7,684 bases of DNA from Alphaproteobacteria bacterium (lineage in GTDB: Bacteria > Pseudomonadota > Alphaproteobacteria > Acetobacterales > Acetobacteraceae): contig JAAFHD010000166.1 in the NCBI GenBank assembly GCA_013298245.1, positions 1-7,684 on the forward strand. Direction: 5' to 3'. This document shows positions 5,864-7,684 of the stretch, piece by piece. Position 1 is the first letter of the stretch. Each line of letters begins with the position of its first letter. The position numbers and the translations under genes are program-made. A model generated the notes under the pieces. That model was not told the DNA's origin, ran no database searches, and worked only from the letters and a program-made list of their open reading frames with translations.

Positions 5864-6825
5864 TCGGCGCGCGCTCCCGTCAGGCGGATCAGCTCGGCCC
5901 AGCGCGGTGTGTCGCGCGCCACGGTCGCCGCCAACTCCTCCGGTGTGGACACCACAGGTCGCTGCCCCTGGCGCAGCATCGCCTCGCGGATCGCCTCCTC
6001 GGCCACGACGCGCACGAAGGCCTGGTGCAGCCGCGCGACCACCGGCGCGGGCGTGCCGCCCGGCGCCCAGGCCGCGACGAACAGCCCCATGTCGTAGCCG
6101 GTCATGCCCTGCTCGGCGATGGTCGGCACATCGGGCAGTGCTACGCTGCGCTGCGCCGCCGGCACGCCAATCAGTTTCAGGGCACCCGCCTGCTGCTGCG
6201 GCCGCGCACCCACGGGCGATGCGAAGGTCATGTCCAGCCGTCCCGCCAACACATCCTGGATCGCCGGCTGTTCGCCGCGATACGGCACATGTTCCAGCGC
6301 CACATTCTCCTGCGCGCCGATCTTCGCGCCATAGAGATGCCCGGCCGAACCCACGCCCCAGGAACCGAAGGTCGTGCGCGGCCGCGCGCGCGCCCAGCCG
6401 AGAAAACCACGCATGTCGTCGAAGGGCGCCGCACGCGGCGCGCAAAGCACAATCGTGCCCATGGACAGCAGGGTGATCGGCGAGAAATCCCGCACCGGAT
6501 CGTAAGGCAGGTTCGGCATCAGCGCCGGGTTGTTGGTGTGCGTGCTGTTGGTCGTGACCATGAAGGTATGGCCATCGGGTGCGGCGCGCGCCACGGCCTC
6601 CGCGCCAACGACGGTATTCGCACCAGGCCGCGCCTCCACCACCACCGGCTGGCCCAGATCGGCGCCCAGCCGTTCCGCCAGCAGCCGGTTCAGCACATCG
6701 ATCGCGCCGCCCGGATTGAAGGGTGAGACCAGCCGAAGCGGCCGCGTCGGAAAGCCCTGCGCATGCGCAACCCAGGGCGCTGCCAGCGCGGCACCCAGCA
6801 CCGCGCGTCGTCTGGCGATCAGCAT
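5860..6825 (-). CDS. Bug/TctC-family tripartite tricarboxylate transporter substrate-binding protein
   Basis: A 321-residue periplasmic solute receptor of the Bug (TctC) family, of standard length, which binds a carboxylate or similar small molecule. The N-terminus MLIARRRAVLGAALAAPWVA, followed by HA, is a signal peptide with an arginine cluster (possibly Tat-compatible) and a likely cleavage after Ala22. Family signatures follow: SPFNPGGAIDVLNRLLAERL (34-53), GQPVVVEARPGAN (58-70), AVARAAPDGHTFMV (77-90), and YRGEQPAIQDVLAGRLDMTF (182-201), the usual ligand-site and hinge region. The start at 6825 is chosen because it begins the signal peptide and has GAGGAA 5 nt upstream; the ATG at 6873 would prepend 16 unlikely residues. 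No TctA or TctB membrane genes are in the window, which is common for orphan Bug receptors. It is translationally coupled to the Rieske gene, suggesting its ligand is related to the oxygenase substrate. Confidence 0.93.
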   Translation of the reverse strand: MLIARRRAVLGAALAAPWVAHAQGFPTRPLRLVSPFNPGGAIDVLNRLLAERLGADLGQPVVVEARPGANTVVGAEAVARAAPDGHTFMVTTNSTHTNNPALMPNLPYDPVRDFSPITLLSMGTIVLCAPRAAPFDDMRGFLGWARARPRTTFGSWGVGSAGHLYGAKIGAQENVALEHVPYRGEQPAIQDVLAGRLDMTFASPVGARPQQQAGALKLIGVPAAQRSVALPDVPTIAEQGMTGYDMGLFVAAWAPGGTPAPVVARLHQAFVRVVAEEAIREAMLRQGQRPVVSTPEELAATVARDTPRWAELIRLTGARAE

Positions 6826-6830
6826 AGCGT

Positions 6831-6836
6831 TTCCTC
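6831..6836 (-). promoter_or_regulatory. Shine-Dalgarno of the Bug receptor gene
   Basis: On the minus strand this reads GAGGAA, 5 nt before the ATG at 6825. It decides the start codon in favour of the one that opens the signal peptide. Confidence 0.75.
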
Positions 6837-6845
6837 TTCCGGCCA

Positions 6846-6868
6846 ATTGGTTGACAGGGTAAACCAAT
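6846..6868. promoter_or_regulatory. 23-bp dyad, candidate operator between divergent receptor and enolase-family genes
   Basis: ATTGGTT (6846-6852) and AACCAAT (6862-6868) are perfect 7-bp inverted arms around a 9-bp core that keeps two further symmetric pairs (6854/6860 and 6855/6859). The arms are AT-rich in a very GC-rich window. The dyad occupies half of the 46-bp gap. It overlaps a possible minus-strand -10 box and contains a TTGACA hexamer on the plus strand (6851-6856). The inner arms also fit T-N11-A (6851/6863), a LysR-type signature, and the TTGGT/ACCAA half-sites resemble GntR-type sites, so the regulator class is open. No regulator gene is in the window. Confidence 0.6.
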
Positions 6869-6886
6869 CGCATGGGGAAGGGTCAA
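6858..6886 (-). promoter_or_regulatory. Candidate sigma70-type promoter of the receptor-oxygenase operon
   Basis: On the minus strand TTGACC (6886-6881, five of six matches to the -35 consensus) is followed after 17 bp by TTTACC (6863-6858, three of six matches to -10). Transcription would begin near 6850, giving a leader of about 25 nt. The -10 box lies inside the dyad, which would suit repression. The weak -10 keeps confidence low. Confidence 0.35.
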
Positions 6887-7684
6887 TCATTCGTCGCGCA
6901 GATCCTTGCGCCAGACACCACCGCGCTGGAGCTGCCAGATGACGCGCCGCGCGCGCTGCGCATGCTGGCGCTGGCCGCTGGCGTGACCGTGTCGCCACCC
7001 GCGCCACCACCACCTGCCCCGCCCGCGCGCATCACCCGCATCGAAGGCTTCCGCATCACGCTGAAGCTGCGCCAGACCTACGTCTCGGCCATGTACATCA
7101 CGCCCACCCAGCAGCGCGCGCTGCTGCGCGTGACGCTGGCGGACGGCACCGAGGGCTGGGGCGAATGTCCCGCCGCCGCGGCCGCCACGCTGCCGGGTGC
7201 TGCGCGCGCCTTCCTGGGTGCGGACATCGCCAATGGCATGGACGCGGCGCGCGCCCGCTTCGCGCGCATCAGCTTCGACAACCGCGACGGCCGCAACGGA
7301 TGGTGCGCCATCTCCGCCATCGAGGCCGCCGCCTGGGACGCGCTGGCGCGCACGCGCAACCTGCCGCTGGCAGCGCTGTTCGGCGGCACGACGCGCCCGC
7401 TGCCCACCGCCTGCCCACTGCCCGCCGCGATCATGCGTGCGGACGCGACGCGTGCCGATCTGCCCGCGCACATGGCCGACCACGGCAATGCCGCGCGCCT
7501 GGTGGAACACGCTCAGGACATCGTCGCGCGCAGCGGCGTGCGCGGCTTCAAATACAAGTCCGCCGGTTGCGATCCGGCATGGGACATCGCCTGCATGACG
7601 GCGCTGCGCCGTGCCTTCCCGGACGCCGCTCTGCGCTTCGATCCCAACGCCGCCTATTCGACGCGTGACGCGCTATGGATCGGC
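6872..7684 (+). CDS. Enolase-superfamily protein, glucarate dehydratase type, partial (3' end outside window)
   Basis: An open frame runs from ATG 6872 to the window end (271 codons, no stop). From about residue 54, ITRIEGFRITLKLR begins a mandelate racemase/muconate lactonising-type N-terminal capping domain, with ADGTEGWGE at 90-98 and an AIEAAAWDAL helix at 149-158. The barrel then shows FKYK (226-229), a K-x-K base motif with Lys227 and Lys229, and LRFDPN (254-259), where Asp257 would be the first metal ligand and Asn259 matches the D-x-N of glucarate dehydratase. It is therefore expected to abstract a proton next to a carboxylate, typically dehydrating an acid sugar; the remaining ligands lie beyond the edge. 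Residues 1-53 are an unusual extension containing PPAPPPPAPP (42-51). ATG 6872 has only a weak AGGG upstream. ATG 6962 is another possible start, also without a good Shine-Dalgarno. Divergent from the Bug receptor. Confidence 0.88.
   Translation, partial: MGKGQSFVAQILAPDTTALELPDDAPRALRMLALAAGVTVSPPAPPPPAPPARITRIEGFRITLKLRQTYVSAMYITPTQQRALLRVTLADGTEGWGECPAAAAATLPGAARAFLGADIANGMDAARARFARISFDNRDGRNGWCAISAIEAAAWDALARTRNLPLAALFGGTTRPLPTACPLPAAIMRADATRADLPAHMADHGNAARLVEHAQDIVARSGVRGFKYKSAGCDPAWDIACMTALRRAFPDAALRFDPNAAYSTRDALWIG

Noticed and set aside
6826..6873. Longer Bug receptor start at ATG 6873
   Set aside because: It would place 16 non-signal residues before the signal peptide and run through the dyad. 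The start at 6825 has GAGGAA at good spacing.
5864..6886. Fusion of the Rieske frame with an upstream open stretch to give 721 residues
   Set aside because: The added part lies out of frame under the clearly coding Bug receptor and shows no domain. ATG 5863 forms an ATGA overlap and has GGGAG upstream.
6887..7510. A 207-codon minus-strand frame across the enolase-family gene
   Set aside because: It is antisense to a frame carrying K-x-K and DPN motifs, and its translation is Arg/Gly-rich without recognisable features.
1..7684. tRNA, rRNA, CRISPR arrays, insertion sequences, attachment sites
   Set aside because: None was seen by eye: no repeated spacers, no terminal inverted repeats with a transposase, no cloverleaf-like sequence. 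Composition is uniform across the window, giving no sign of recent transfer.

Overview
The window is very GC-rich, with G or C in most third codon positions and almost no intergenic DNA. The set of families points to an aerobic, catabolically versatile proteobacterium: a tripartite-tricarboxylate (Bug/TctC) receptor, a phthalate-type Rieske oxygenase, a glucarate-dehydratase-type enolase-superfamily protein, and acyl-CoA ligase plus crotonase genes. Codon use and gene style fit an alphaproteobacterium such as a Roseomonas-like Acetobacteraceae. That placement is inference from style, not from a marker gene.

Layout. (1) 105-1988, plus strand: an animal-type haem peroxidase followed after 12 bp by an unrecognised 143-residue basic protein. 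A small hairpin containing the stop codons of both converging genes, then a terminator-like hairpin, close this unit. (2) 1999-3647, minus strand: a CoA-binding (alpha, SucD-type) acyl-CoA ligase subunit and a crotonase, coupled by an ATGA overlap. (3) 3660-4733, plus strand: the ATP-grasp (beta, SucC-type) ligase subunit, divergent from the alpha subunit with only 12 bp between the start codons. (4) 4721-6825, minus strand: a Bug receptor and a Rieske oxygenase alpha subunit, also coupled by ATGA. The oxygenase overlaps the end of the beta-subunit gene by 13 bp, tail to tail. (5) 6872-7684, plus strand: an enolase-superfamily protein of the glucarate dehydratase type, cut by the window edge, with an unusual N-terminal extension. 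A 23-bp dyad lies in the 46-bp gap between the divergent receptor and enolase genes.

How the genes may work together (inference). The receptor would bring in or sense a carboxylate. The Rieske oxygenase and the acid-sugar-dehydratase-like enzyme would act on it or on products. The two-subunit ligase would make a CoA ester and the crotonase would hydrate or cleave it. The peroxidase pair looks like a separate unit.

The most unusual feature is organisational. The two halves of one expected heterotetrameric ligase sit head to head on opposite strands, and the beta gene is embedded between minus-strand genes with no clear minus-strand terminator. This could be a noncontiguous operon with extensive sense-antisense overlap. 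The beta subunit has also lost two glycine-rich loops that are normal in succinyl-CoA synthetase, while the alpha subunit keeps its phospho-histidine motif.
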